Positions 30,473-39,071 of a stretch of 64,000 nucleotides of DNA are shown in pieces; the stretch's first letter is position 1, and every line of letters starts with the position of its first letter. A model generated the notes under the pieces. The model had not been told where the DNA came from. It searched no databases and worked only from the letters and a program-made list of their open reading frames with translations. This stretch comes from Desulfocucumis palustris (GTDB taxonomy: Bacteria > Bacillota > Desulfotomaculia > Desulfotomaculales > Desulfocucumaceae), in the NCBI RefSeq assembly GCF_002933875.1, contig NZ_BFAV01000125.1, positions 1 through 64,000 of the forward strand, read 5' to 3'. Both the position numbers and the translations under genes were made by a program.

Positions 30473-31476
30473 GGGGTTCCCCTCCTGTCTAATAATTTCT
30501 TCGGAAGAGGCAAGGCTAGGAACTCGCAGTAATCAGCCCCCATAGACTGGCAAATCATCTCTTCACAGATGATTTCCTTTTCAAACAGAACGCTGAGGTA
30601 AGCGGCAAAGAACCCCCGCAGCAGATCACAAATCACCTGCGGAGTGCGGTAAAGATACCCGCATTCATTTGCAACAGCCACCTGAAAAGACTCGTAACAC
30701 CGGATCCTGGCCCTGGCGCGGGTCAGGCTGACGGAAACCAGTTCAACATTGCCCAGCCCTTGATTTTTTATTTCTTCCAGAAGCAACTGCAAACATTCCT
30801 CCGGGTCGGGATATAAAGCCCTGGACTTATGGGCCAGGCTGAGTCCCGACTGGTACCCGGCATCATAAAGCACATGTTTTAAAGCGTGTGGGGCGTGCTC
30901 CCTGACGGAAACCAGCAGGGAGGCATAGGTTTCCTGGGGGAGAAGGACCGCCCTCCGGCCGGCAATTTTCAGCACATGTCCTTCCCGGGTAACGATTTCC
31001 TCCTTCGGCCCGGCGGCGGGGAAGAGCTTTCCGCGGCAAACTCCTTCCTCTTCTTTCTCCAGGGATTCGGAAAAATTTTCACCGAGCACATGGTGCAAAA
31101 TTGCCTGCAGAGTGCCGAGGCGCACGCAGAAAGTAGGCAGGCCTTCCTCCCTGGCCCGCAGGCAGTACTCCCGGTAAACGCATTTATCTCTTTTAACGGA
31201 TAGCAGCAGGTTTTCCCCCGATTCCTCCAGCCGGTAATCCCCGGCGTTCAGAAAATCCACCCGTTCCAGGGTGTTGAGGTAGGCCCGGCAGATATCCAAA
31301 GGCTTCTTTGATTGCAGCATTAGATCGTCCCAATACTCGTTAATGAAATATTGGGCCACCCCGGTCACAAACTGTTCCAGCCAGTGGCGGCCGCTGAAGG
31401 GGACCTGGTTCATTGTCCTGCACATGCTGAGATACATATAATTGATTATTATCCTGGATATGTCGTTTTCTTTCAT
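30457..31476 (-). CDS. V4R-domain protein
   Basis: A 339-residue protein. The C-terminal third is a V4R domain: SLTRARARIRCYESFQVAVAN (in parts), RTPQVICDLLRGFFAAYLSVLF and ICEEMICQSMGADYCEFLALPL, the usual small-molecule binding fold with a Cys in G-x-x-x-C-x-F. The middle part has KCVYREYCLRAREEGLPTFC and LGENFSESLEKEEEGVCRG, with cysteines spaced as a possible metal-binding or redox-sensing cluster. It overlaps the RAD55-like gene by 4 bases (ATGA) and probably senses a ligand and passes it to the KaiC proteins (inference). Confidence 0.7.
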   Translation of the reverse strand: MKENDISRIIINYMYLSMCRTMNQVPFSGRHWLEQFVTGVAQYFINEYWDDLMLQSKKPLDICRAYLNTLERVDFLNAGDYRLEESGENLLLSVKRDKCVYREYCLRAREEGLPTFCVRLGTLQAILHHVLGENFSESLEKEEEGVCRGKLFPAAGPKEEIVTREGHVLKIAGRRAVLLPQETYASLLVSVREHAPHALKHVLYDAGYQSGLSLAHKSRALYPDPEECLQLLLEEIKNQGLGNVELVSVSLTRARARIRCYESFQVAVANECGYLYRTPQVICDLLRGFFAAYLSVLFEKEIICEEMICQSMGADYCEFLALPLPKKLLDRRGTPWPKK

Positions 31477-32192
31477 TGGTACACCCCCATGTCGGCAGAC
31501 ACCAGAATGCCGTATACGGGACTAATGGTAAACATGTGGCTGGAGGACACAAATTGCTGGCTTTTTACCTTCCCAATCTGCATCAGGCGCACGGAATTGT
31601 ACCTGGAGCCGCTGAAATTCATCTTCAGGATAAAATTATAAAGGTGGCCGGTTATGGTGATAATTCTGGGTTCTAAAACTTCGCTCACAAATATGTCCAT
31701 TGTCAATATCCCTTTTTTCCGGAGCTGTTTAATCCTGGCCCGGTGAAAATCCAAAACATCGGTAATATCCAAATTAGTTAATAGAGTACTTAGACTGTCC
31801 ACCACCAGCCTCACCCTGCGCCCGATACAGCCGCGCAGCACTTCCGTTTCCAGGGCGAAATACTTCTCCAGGTTGCGAAGGTCGGAAAGGGCGTATTTTT
31901 CCGCGCTTCCGTCCTCTTCATAAGCATCGATAAAAACCAGCCTGCCCGTTTCTTCATAGACCGGAGTTCCCACCTTAAAGCTCAGCAGGTGCTCACGCAT
32001 GGCCGCCGGAGGTTCATCACAGGCCACGTATACGCAGGTATCTCCGCAGCGCAGCCCCTCTTTGATAAATTCCCCCGCCAGTACGGTTTTGCCCACACCG
32101 GAATCCCCTTCCACCATAATTTGAGAACCGTAGGACAGCCCCTGTTCAATATTACGGTCCAATCCCTCCACTCCAAAATAGGCTCTATGCAT
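31473..32192 (-). CDS. RAD55/KaiC-like RecA-fold ATPase
   Basis: A 239-residue single-domain RecA/KaiC-like ATPase. P-loop EGDSGVGKTVLAGEF near residue 29; the KaiC-type catalytic Glu is in YVACDEPPAAM; Walker B is RLVVDSLSTLLTNL. The protein is of the length of archaeal RadA-like/RAD55 regulators. It follows the two-domain KaiC gene by four bases and overlaps the V4R gene, so it forms one transcript with them. GGAGG precedes its ATG. Confidence 0.85.
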   Translation of the reverse strand: MHRAYFGVEGLDRNIEQGLSYGSQIMVEGDSGVGKTVLAGEFIKEGLRCGDTCVYVACDEPPAAMREHLLSFKVGTPVYEETGRLVFIDAYEEDGSAEKYALSDLRNLEKYFALETEVLRGCIGRRVRLVVDSLSTLLTNLDITDVLDFHRARIKQLRKKGILTMDIFVSEVLEPRIITITGHLYNFILKMNFSGSRYNSVRLMQIGKVKSQQFVSSSHMFTISPVYGILVSADMGVYQ

Positions 32193-32196
32193 AATT

Positions 32197-33582
32197 TCAA
32201 CCTCCTAACCGGGGGAACACCTGTACACCCGAAGCATTGATTTCTAGCAGGTGGTTGCCCATAACATGGTTGACTCCCCGCATTTTATAAAGTTCCAACT
32301 GCCTGACCCGGCGGTTTTGCGACAAAATTGACTTGAGCAGCATGGTGCCCTGGACCACCGAGTGGATTAATTCCAATCTTCCGCCTGCCGCCGTATCCCA
32401 GGCGGGACTGATCAATAAAGTGGTACAGTTTAGCCTGTTTAGACAGGTGACAAGGCAATAAAATTTTTCATGCAGAACAGCGGCGTTATCTATACGGGAA
32501 AGAAAGGCGTAAATGGAATCCAGCACCAGCCGCCGGGCGCCGAATGATTTCACCTGCTCGCCCAGTCCGATAATGGTCTCGTCAATTTCCATCCTGGAAA
32601 GAGGCATATACACAACCTTAATCAGGCCCTGTTCCTGAAGAGCGTACAGGTCCCAGCTAAATTGGCGGGCATTGGCAAATAATTGCTGCGGGGTTTCCTC
32701 AAAGGACAGGAAAATTCCCCTCTCCCCGTAATCCATGGCTCCTTTTACAAGATATTGCAGGCCCAATACCGTTTTACCGGTTCCGGAACCGCCGGCCACA
32801 GCCACGCTGGCGCCCCGGGGGAGTCCTCCCCGCAATAAATCATCCAGCCCGGGCACACCGGTATGCAACAGCTTATTTTCCTGGCTTATCTCACTATTAA
32901 CATCCGTTATTCCCCTCAGGGCGAAAACCCTGATTCCTTCGTCGGTAATGCGGAAGGTGTGTTTGCCCGGAATATGCTCCTGTCCCCGGGTTTTACTGAT
33001 CTCCAGCACCCGGTGGCGGTGCAGCCCCGGCCTCTCCTTATTTTCCAGGCGAATCACAGCATCCACCACATATTCCTCAAAGGCGTATTCCCTTTTTTCC
33101 TCGCTTTCCCGTTCTTTAACCAAAAAAGACGTCAGGCCTAAACGGCGCAGCCCGTTGCAAAAACCATATACCGACCTGCGCAGTGAGAGGGGATCATTAA
33201 TAACACTTTTAAAATGACTGATACTGTCCACCAGGATTCGCCTGGCGCCGACCTCGCGGACAACCTCCTCAATAAGGTTAACCTCCGCATCTTCCAGCGC
33301 TTCGGGAGACGTACATAAAATACGCAGCTTGTTGGCCTGTTCAAAAGCCCGGAGGTCCCAGCCAAAGTTAAAAGCGTCACGGTATATGGACTCGGGTAAT
33401 TCCTCACAGGTAACAATTACCCCCGGCTCATCAAACTGGGTAATGCCTCGATAAACAAACTCTATGCCAAAAGTGGTTTTACCCGCACCGGGAACCCCTT
33501 CCACCAGAACGGAATTTCCGCGTATAATTCCGCCATACACAAGCTCATCAAAGCCATTTATCCCGGTAGGCATTTTATTCAA
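32197..33582 (-). CDS. kaiC: Two-domain KaiC-family ATPase
   Basis: A 461-residue protein with two KaiC domains in tandem. Domain 1 has EGVPGAGKTTFGIEF near residue 29, TCEELPESIY and LVDSISHFKS. Domain 2 has AGGSGTGKTVLGLQY near residue 257, SFEETPQQLF and LVLDSIYAFLS. Both P-loops and both catalytic Glu pairs are intact. The Ser-Thr phosphorylation pair of cyanobacterial KaiC is not seen. No KaiA or KaiB gene is in the window, so a circadian clock is not implied; non-cyanobacterial KaiC acts in stress or signal pathways. TTG at 33582 follows AAGGGGG. Confidence 0.9.
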   Translation of the reverse strand: MNKMPTGINGFDELVYGGIIRGNSVLVEGVPGAGKTTFGIEFVYRGITQFDEPGVIVTCEELPESIYRDAFNFGWDLRAFEQANKLRILCTSPEALEDAEVNLIEEVVREVGARRILVDSISHFKSVINDPLSLRRSVYGFCNGLRRLGLTSFLVKERESEEKREYAFEEYVVDAVIRLENKERPGLHRHRVLEISKTRGQEHIPGKHTFRITDEGIRVFALRGITDVNSEISQENKLLHTGVPGLDDLLRGGLPRGASVAVAGGSGTGKTVLGLQYLVKGAMDYGERGIFLSFEETPQQLFANARQFSWDLYALQEQGLIKVVYMPLSRMEIDETIIGLGEQVKSFGARRLVLDSIYAFLSRIDNAAVLHEKFYCLVTCLNRLNCTTLLISPAWDTAAGGRLELIHSVVQGTMLLKSILSQNRRVRQLELYKMRGVNHVMGNHLLEINASGVQVFPRLGG

Positions 33583-34008
33583 GGGATTGCCCCCTTTCTT
33601 TTACACTAATGTTAAATAATGTTCCATTTCAACATATTTACAGGTATTCCTTGTAAGTTTAATAAATTTCTTTTAATTTAACCTGAAATCGGTAAGACAG
33701 ACATTTTTTCTGCAACCAGGGATTGGGAGCCGGCTTCAAATACCTGTAACCCAAACTGTTCAACAAAAAGGCGCCGAAAACAAAATGAATCCGTTTTTTT
33801 AAGGTACCTTTTCCTCCGGGGCAGCCATTTTTCATATATTTGTAAGCAATCCGGCGTTAGCCGGGCCATGCTTGCCGGTCACCAGGCCGGTTAAAACCGG
33901 GGATGCTCTCTGAGCCAATAGTGGCAATTTATTTGCAAGGATAAGAAAAGCTTTTTATATTTACAGCTTTTAAACCATTGATTATTTTAAAAGGAGGGTC
34001 GTCACATA
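33583..34008. other. Divergent intergenic region, kaiC operon and kinase operon
   Basis: About 425 bases without a credible gene. It must hold the promoter of the minus-strand kaiC operon (not located with confidence) and it holds the sigma-54-type promoter of the plus-strand operon at 33922-33937. An open minus frame (33678-33869) has no ribosome site. Confidence 0.7.
33922..33937 (+). promoter_or_regulatory. Sigma-54 (-24/-12) promoter
   Basis: TGGCA (33922-33926) and TTGCA (33933-33937) are separated by 6 bases, so GG and GC are 10 apart as required for RpoN promoters. It lies about 72 bases before the leader peptide start at 34009 and drives a kinase plus NtrC-type regulator operon, so autoregulation is likely. 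Confidence 0.8.
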
Positions 34009-34050
34009 ATGTCGAATTCAGCTAAAAATTGTCAGCAGGTGCAAACATGA
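34009..34050 (+). CDS. 13-residue leader peptide
   Basis: ATG at 34009 with AAAGGAGGG about ten bases upstream encodes MSNSAKNCQQVQT. Its TGA overlaps the ATG of the kinase gene in an ATGA (34047-34050). The strong ribosome site here, and only a weak AGGTG before the kinase start, suggest translational coupling. Confidence 0.6.
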   Translation: MSNSAKNCQQVQT

Positions 34051-35177
34051 TACTACAAGACAAAGAGCAGCAAGCAGATGAACTGAACAGGCTACGCAAA
34101 CTGAATTCTGAATTAAATAAGCAACTATCCGAATTAAAAAAAGCTTTTGAACATACCAAAACAGGTATTGCAATAAGCAATAAGACTGGAAAAAACCTGG
34201 CTTATATGAACCCAGCATTTGCGGAAATGCACGGCTACACCGTTGAAGAACTCACCGGCAAGCCGATAAAAAACCTTTTACCCCCTGCTGCCGGGCATCA
34301 ATTGCCCGAAATAATCGCGACCATCCATAAAAATGGCTGCCACACTTTTGAATCCAGCCATATTACCAAAAAAGGAATAGTTTTTCCTGTTATGGTGGAG
34401 GCAAAAGCCGCTTATGACGGTAAAGGAAAAAGCGCCCGGCTAATTATCAATGTCTGGAAAACCGCCGGGCGACAGAGGGTTGAAGAAGACCTGAAAAATT
34501 CCGTGGGTATACTGGCTGGAGGTATCGCGCATGAAATTAAACAGCCGTTGAATTCCTTAAAAATGCTGATTGACGGGATTTTGTACTGGAACGAGAGGGA
34601 GAGGAGCATTGATACAAACCAAATTATCAAGGAATTAAAAAAAGCATCCTTACAGGTGGATAAAATCAGCCTGATAGTGAAGCAAATGGGAGCCCTGTTC
34701 AGAAAGCAAACCTCTCCAAAACCGCACACCTGCGATTTAAACGAAGCTGTTAAAGGGGCTCTCGACATCATGGGCAGGCAGTTACGCGCCCATGGCATAG
34801 AAATAAAAAAATCTTTACAAAATCCCTTGCCCAGGGTGCAGGGCGAAAGCTTCAGGCTTGAAGAGGTCACGGTCAACCTGCTGGCCAACGCCATGCACGC
34901 CCTGGAGGGCAGCGCTGCCAGGGTAAAAGAAATATTTATAGCAACCCGGTGGGATAAAAATGTAATACTGGAAATAAGGGACAACGGTACCGGCATTAAA
35001 GAAGAGCTGAAAAACAAAATATTCGACCCCTTCTTTACCACCAAAGAAACCGGCATGGGTATAGGCCTTTCCATAACACATTACATAGTTGCTTCCACTG
35101 GAGGAAGCATCCGGGCGGAAAACAATGTAAAAGGCGGCGCCACTTTCATAGTCGAGCTCCCTGCTTGCAAAGAGTGA
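34047..35177 (+). CDS. PAS-domain sensor histidine kinase
   Basis: A 376-residue soluble kinase. A short coiled coil (residues 5-35) leads to a PAS domain (KTGIAISNKTGKNLAYMNPAF ... EELTGKPIKNLLPP, in parts). The HisKA motif is LAGGIAHEIKQPLNSLKML with His near residue 163. ATPase boxes: NLLANAMHALEG (N), RDNGTGIKEEL (G1), FDPFFTTKETGMGIGLSI (F/G2). It is followed after 14 bases by an NtrC-type regulator, so the two form a two-component system. ATG at 34047 has AGGTG five bases upstream and is chosen over a TTG at 34029. Confidence 0.9.
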   Translation: MILQDKEQQADELNRLRKLNSELNKQLSELKKAFEHTKTGIAISNKTGKNLAYMNPAFAEMHGYTVEELTGKPIKNLLPPAAGHQLPEIIATIHKNGCHTFESSHITKKGIVFPVMVEAKAAYDGKGKSARLIINVWKTAGRQRVEEDLKNSVGILAGGIAHEIKQPLNSLKMLIDGILYWNERERSIDTNQIIKELKKASLQVDKISLIVKQMGALFRKQTSPKPHTCDLNEAVKGALDIMGRQLRAHGIEIKKSLQNPLPRVQGESFRLEEVTVNLLANAMHALEGSAARVKEIFIATRWDKNVILEIRDNGTGIKEELKNKIFDPFFTTKETGMGIGLSITHYIVASTGGSIRAENNVKGGATFIVELPACKE

Positions 35178-35191
35178 GCCGGAGGTAAAAG

Positions 35192-36652
35192 GTGAATATA
35201 TTACTGGTGGAAGATGACCGTGACAGCAGGGAATATCTGGCTGGTTTTTTGGGTAAACACGGGCATGCCGTGACTGAATGCGGTAATGGCAAGGATGCCC
35301 TGGATTTAATAAACAACCGGGAATTTCACATGGTCCTGTCGGATATTAACATACCTGGAATGAGCGGCCTGGATATTCTGCGCTCCCTTCCTTCCCCACC
35401 CCCGGGAAGATATCCGGATGTGGTGCTGTTTACGGGCTACGATGACGTGGAATTAGCCATTGAAGCCATCCGGGCCGGGGCCTATGACTATTTTTTAAAG
35501 CCCATAAATATTAAGGAATTGACTGTGGTTGTGGAGAGGGTTGCCAAACACCAGTCTCTTTTACCGGAAAACAAAGTCCTTAATAAAAAAATCGATGAAA
35601 CGGCTGAAGCCGCCACAAAGGAAACAAAGCGGGAATTAAAGCTGCTGCAGGAAGCTTACGCCCAGGCTATGGGCGCCGGAGAAGTAATAATTGCTTCCGA
35701 GACAATGAAAAATATATTCCAGCTGGCGGAAAAATATCATGCCGACCGTACAATTCCCGTATTAATACAAGGGGAGACGGGAACCGGCAAGGAGGTGGTC
35801 GCCAGGCACATCCACTACGGCAAAGGCAATACAGCGGCTCCCTTCGTGGATATAAACTGCGCGGCCATATCCCCGGGCATGTTCGAAAGCGAGCTTTTTG
35901 GCTACGAAAAAGGCACTTTTACCGGCGGACTGCCCAAGGGTAAAAAGGGAAAAATTGATCTGGCCCTGGGAGGAACTATTTTCCTGGATGAAATAGCGGA
36001 GCTGTCAATGGATCTTCAGGCTAAATTACTGCGTTTTATCCAGGAGAAAGAATTCTACAGGGTTGGCGGCCTTAAAAAAATCAAGGCCGACATAAGAATC
36101 ATATGCGCCACCAACGTAAACATCGAAGAAAGCATTAAGAAAAACTCTTTCAGGCAGGATTTATACTACCGTCTTAACCTGGGTCTAATCCACATACCTC
36201 CCCTGCGGGAAAGAAAGGAAGAAATAATACCCCTGGCCGAGGCGTTGATAAGGCAATATGCCCAAAAAAGAAAAAAGCGCTTTTGCACTATTAGCGATTC
36301 CGCGTCCAGGATATTGCTTTCCCACCACTGGCCGGGCAATGTGAGAGAATTAAAAAATGTAATGGAATGGATAAGTTTTATGCATGACGGCCCCGAAGTT
36401 AAGCCCTCCCACCTGAACATTCTCACCCGGAATAAACCAGCCGGAAACGGAGACAAGCGGATTTTAAACACTGAAACCTTTTCGCTGCCTGAGGGCTCAT
36501 TTAATATAGAAGAGTTCAACAATATGGTAGTTGCAAAAGCGCTGGAAATGCATAAGGGAAACAAAGCGCAGGCTGCCCGCTATCTGGGCATATCCAGGCG
36601 CATGTTGTACTGCCGCCTGGAACGGATGGAAAAAAGATACCACCCTGAATAA
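35192..36652 (+). CDS. Sigma-54-dependent response regulator (NtrC family)
   Basis: A 486-residue transcription activator. The receiver (residues 1-120) has ILLVEDDRDSREYL and phospho-Asp in MVLSDINIPGMSG. The AAA+ domain has IQGETGTGKEVVARHIH, the sigma-54 contact loop written GTFTGG in place of GAFTGA, LGGTIFLDEIAEL (Walker B) and RQDLYYRLN. The C-terminal Fis-type HTH is NKAQAARYLGISRRMLYCRL. It is encoded with its kinase under a sigma-54 promoter. GTG start with GGAGG six bases before. Confidence 0.92.
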   Translation: MNILLVEDDRDSREYLAGFLGKHGHAVTECGNGKDALDLINNREFHMVLSDINIPGMSGLDILRSLPSPPPGRYPDVVLFTGYDDVELAIEAIRAGAYDYFLKPINIKELTVVVERVAKHQSLLPENKVLNKKIDETAEAATKETKRELKLLQEAYAQAMGAGEVIIASETMKNIFQLAEKYHADRTIPVLIQGETGTGKEVVARHIHYGKGNTAAPFVDINCAAISPGMFESELFGYEKGTFTGGLPKGKKGKIDLALGGTIFLDEIAELSMDLQAKLLRFIQEKEFYRVGGLKKIKADIRIICATNVNIEESIKKNSFRQDLYYRLNLGLIHIPPLRERKEEIIPLAEALIRQYAQKRKKRFCTISDSASRILLSHHWPGNVRELKNVMEWISFMHDGPEVKPSHLNILTRNKPAGNGDKRILNTETFSLPEGSFNIEEFNNMVVAKALEMHKGNKAQAARYLGISRRMLYCRLERMEKRYHPE

Positions 36653-36662
36653 CAAGCCCGCC

Positions 36663-36696
36663 TGTCCCAATAGGGACAGATGTACCGCACGGGACA
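36663..36696. promoter_or_regulatory. Tandem 16-bp inverted repeats
   Basis: TGTCCCAATAGGGACA (36663-36678) and TGTACCGCACGGGACA (36681-36696) have the same design TGTnCC-n4-GGGACA and their centres are 18 bp apart. GGTACAGGTACA follows. They look like dimer-binding sites (upstream activating sites), placed just after the NtrC-type gene. Confidence 0.65.
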
Positions 36697-36793
36697 CCGG
36701 TACAGGTACAATATACTTAAACAAACAGAAAAAATTAAAAACCCGGGTACTTTATATTACATATTACAACTATATTCGACAATTCATTACACG

Positions 36794-36818
36794 ACTCGCC
36801 AGTCAAGGCGAGTTTTTT
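36794..36818 (+). terminator. Terminator of kinase/regulator operon
   Basis: ACTCGCC (36794-36800) pairs with GGCGAGT (36807-36813), followed by a T run to 36818. Confidence 0.85.
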
Positions 36819-36947
36819 GCATTATGCATTCATTAGCAGTTTTTGATTATCAATTTTTAAACCGGTAATCAAATCAAAATACAAAGGATTACCGTGTTTG
36901 CAGCCAGGCCGAAATATATCAAATAAAGGAAAGGAGGTGTATTAAAT

Positions 36948-37409
36948 ATGACGGAAAAACAAGTGGTGGTATTTGAATTATCAGGAGTCAGTTATGGCAT
37001 CGACATCCTTCAGGTGGTGGAGATTATCCGTTTAATAGAAATAACTCCCGTAACCGCAGGCGATTCTTTCATCGAAGGCATTATTAACCTGCGGGGCCGG
37101 GTAATTCCCGTGATAAACCTGGCCCGCAAACTGGCCCTCCCGGACAAGAAAAAAGACAATGAAACCAAAATTATTGTTGTTGAATTCAATGACAGCAGAA
37201 TAGGCCTGATCGTCAACCGGGTTCTGGAAGTGGGAAAATACACCGGCAATGATATGGAATCCGCTGCTTTCACCGGCCCGGAAACCGGATTTATAGACGG
37301 GGTTGTAAAAAAAGAAAGCCGGCTCTGGCTGCTGCTGAACCTATCCTGGATTGCAAAGATGGAAAATAAAATATTCAAAGAGGTGAATAGCAATGTCATT
37401 GAACATTAA
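36948..37409 (+). CDS. cheW: CheW-like chemotaxis coupling protein
   Basis: A 153-residue adaptor that links chemoreceptors to Che[42 protein letters not shown] and [12 protein letters not shown] (in parts) are the conserved CheW strands. AAGGAGGTG precedes the ATG. It overlaps the chemoreceptor gene by 17 bases, so the two are coupled. No cheA is present in the window. Confidence 0.94.
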   Translation: MTEKQVVVFELSGVSYGIDILQVVEIIRLIEITPVTAGDSFIEGIINLRGRVIPVINLARKLALPDKKKDNETKIIVVEFNDSRIGLIVNRVLEVGKYTGNDMESAAFTGPETGFIDGVVKKESRLWLLLNLSWIAKMENKIFKEVNSNVIEH

Positions 37410-38970
37410 AGCCAAACTTTTAATCTCCTTTTCCATTGTTGTCCTGTTGACGGTAATTACCGGTTTGGCCGGAATTCACAGCGTTAACAGTGTCAATAAA
37501 ATGGTTTTCGAACTAAATGAAAATGCCCTGCCCGGCGTCAACTACGCCAGGTCCATTGATACCGACACGTCGGATTACAGGGCGGCGCTCCGCAAACATG
37601 CCCTTTCGACAACTGAAAAAGACCTGAACGACGCGGAGCAGGAAATGGCCATGGCCACAGATAATTTGGATAAAAATAAAAAAGAATACGAAAAAACAAT
37701 AACCACGGAGGAAGGGAGAAACAAGTACCAGTCTTTCCTCAACAACTGGGATGAATGTTTGGGAATAGCCCGGCAGATTATGAGCCTATCCCGGGAACAG
37801 AAGAATCAAGAGGCGCAGGATATGCTTAATAACGCATTTTTGCCTGCTTACAATAAAAATCAGGAATCTGTAAATACCCTTGTGGAGTTTAAAATTCAGC
37901 GGGCCGATCAGATATATAATGAAAGCCAGAGCCAGTATAAATCAGCGGTTGGAATAGTAACGGCCGTTATCCTGTTCGCCGTGCTGATCGGTTTTATTCT
38001 GGCCTTTATCATATCCCGCAATATTGCCAACGGGCTTAATATGGTGGTGGAGGCCGCTGACAAAGTCGCCCGGGGCGATCTTACCAGCCAGGACATAGCA
38101 ATCAGGGGTAAAGACGAAATAGCCCGGCTATCCACCGCTTTTAACAAAATGAAGAGCAGTTTGAAGGATATAATTAACCAGATGGTGGGCATCTCCCTGT
38201 CCCTGTCCGAATCCTCGCAGCAACTGGCCAGCCAGGCCGAGCAAACCTCTTCAGCCGCCAGCGAGAACGCCGCCACCGTTGAAGAAATAGCCTCCACCGT
38301 GGAACATGTTGCCCAGGATACCCAGGAGATATCCACCTCGGCCAACGAGGCATCGCAAAACGCCAGTGAAGGCATTAACGGCATTAACAAGATCAACGCT
38401 CAGATGAACTCCATAATCACTTCCAGTGACCTGGCGGTGCAGGTTATAGACGAACTTTCGGTGACCCTGGGACGGGTTAACCAGATTGTGGACTTGATTA
38501 CGCATATTGCGGACCAGACCAATTTACTGGCCCTCAACGCAGCCATTGAGGCCGCCAGGGCCGGGGAGCAGGGACGGGGGTTTGCCGTGGTGGCCGAAGA
38601 GGTTCGCAAACTGGCCGAGCAATCCGCCGGCGCGGCGAAAGAAATCAACCAGCTGATTACCCAGGTGCACTCGGAATCCCAAAAAGCGGTGGCCACCATG
38701 GCCGAAGGCAACCAGCGGGTCAAGGAAGGGGCCGAGGTAGCCGGCGATGTGGGAGAAAACATAAAAGGCATCATAGACGTGGTGGAAAGTCTATCAAACC
38801 AGATTCAAAATGTTGCCGCGTCGGCCCAGCAGGTTTCCGCCGGGGTGCAAAATGTGGCCAGCACCACCGAAGAACAGACCGCGGCCATGGAAGAAGTCAG
38901 CGCCGCCACGGAGCAGCTGAATATGATGGCCAACAACCTGGATGAACTGGCCAAAAGGTTTAAGGTTTAG
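37393..38970 (+). CDS. Methyl-accepting chemotaxis protein
   Basis: A 525-residue chemoreceptor. TM1 (residues 9-28), a four-helix-bundle type sensor (about 30-185), TM2 (about 187-208, [20 protein letters not shown] in parts), HAMP domain ([22 protein letters not shown]) and a long coiled-coil signalling domain. The tip sequence [23 protein letters not shown] (in parts) and [15 protein letters not shown] are the canonical CheA/CheW contact region. It ends without a pentapeptide tether. Co-transcribed with cheW; ligand unknown. Confidence 0.95.
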   Translation: MSLNIKAKLLISFSIVVLLTVITGLAGIHSVNSVNKMVFELNENALPGVNYARSIDTDTSDYRAALRKHALSTTEKDLNDAEQEMAMATDNLDKNKKEYEKTITTEEGRNKYQSFLNNWDECLGIARQIMSLSREQKNQEAQDMLNNAFLPAYNKNQESVNTLVEFKIQRADQIYNESQSQYKSAVGIVTAVILFAVLIGFILAFIISRNIANGLNMVVEAADKVARGDLTSQDIAIRGKDEIARLSTAFNKMKSSLKDIINQMVGISLSLSESSQQLASQAEQTSSAASENAATVEEIASTVEHVAQDTQEISTSANEASQNASEGINGINKINAQMNSIITSSDLAVQVIDELSVTLGRVNQIVDLITHIADQTNLLALNAAIEAARAGEQGRGFAVVAEEVRKLAEQSAGAAKEINQLITQVHSESQKAVATMAEGNQRVKEGAEVAGDVGENIKGIIDVVESLSNQIQNVAASAQQVSAGVQNVASTTEEQTAAMEEVSAATEQLNMMANNLDELAKRFKV

Positions 38971-39040
38971 CATGTTCCAATATTAATTGATTATCCTGCA
39001 ACTGTTACCGGGGTTTATATTAGAATCAGGGAGCATATGC

Positions 39041-39071
39041 AAAAGGCTGGACCATATCAGTCCAGCCTTTT
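39041..39071. terminator. Bidirectional terminator between mcp and phnF
   Basis: AAAAGGCTGGAC (39041-39052) and GTCCAGCCTTTT (39060-39071) form a 12-bp stem with A and T ends on both strands. It ends both the chemoreceptor operon and the C-P lyase operon. Confidence 0.9.

Larger units (their letters stand above)
36653..36947. other. Intergenic region before cheW
   Basis: No gene. It holds two tandem palindromes (36663-36696), a terminator (36794-36818), then an AT-rich stretch that must contain the cheW promoter. No clear -35/-10 pair was assigned. Confidence 0.65.

Noticed and set aside
32197-33582. Circadian clock locus
   Set aside because: KaiC is present but KaiA and KaiB are not, and the Ser-Thr phosphorylation pair is not seen, so no clock is claimed.
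33678-33869. Minus-strand frame of 63 codons between kaiC and the kinase operon
   Set aside because: No ribosome site, and the composition is typical of chance frames. It lies where the kaiC promoter should be.
36805-36821. GG-n10-GC spacing resembling a sigma-54 promoter upstream of cheW
   Set aside because: The bases form the right arm and T run of a clear rho-independent terminator (36794-36818), and the -24 element is a poor match.
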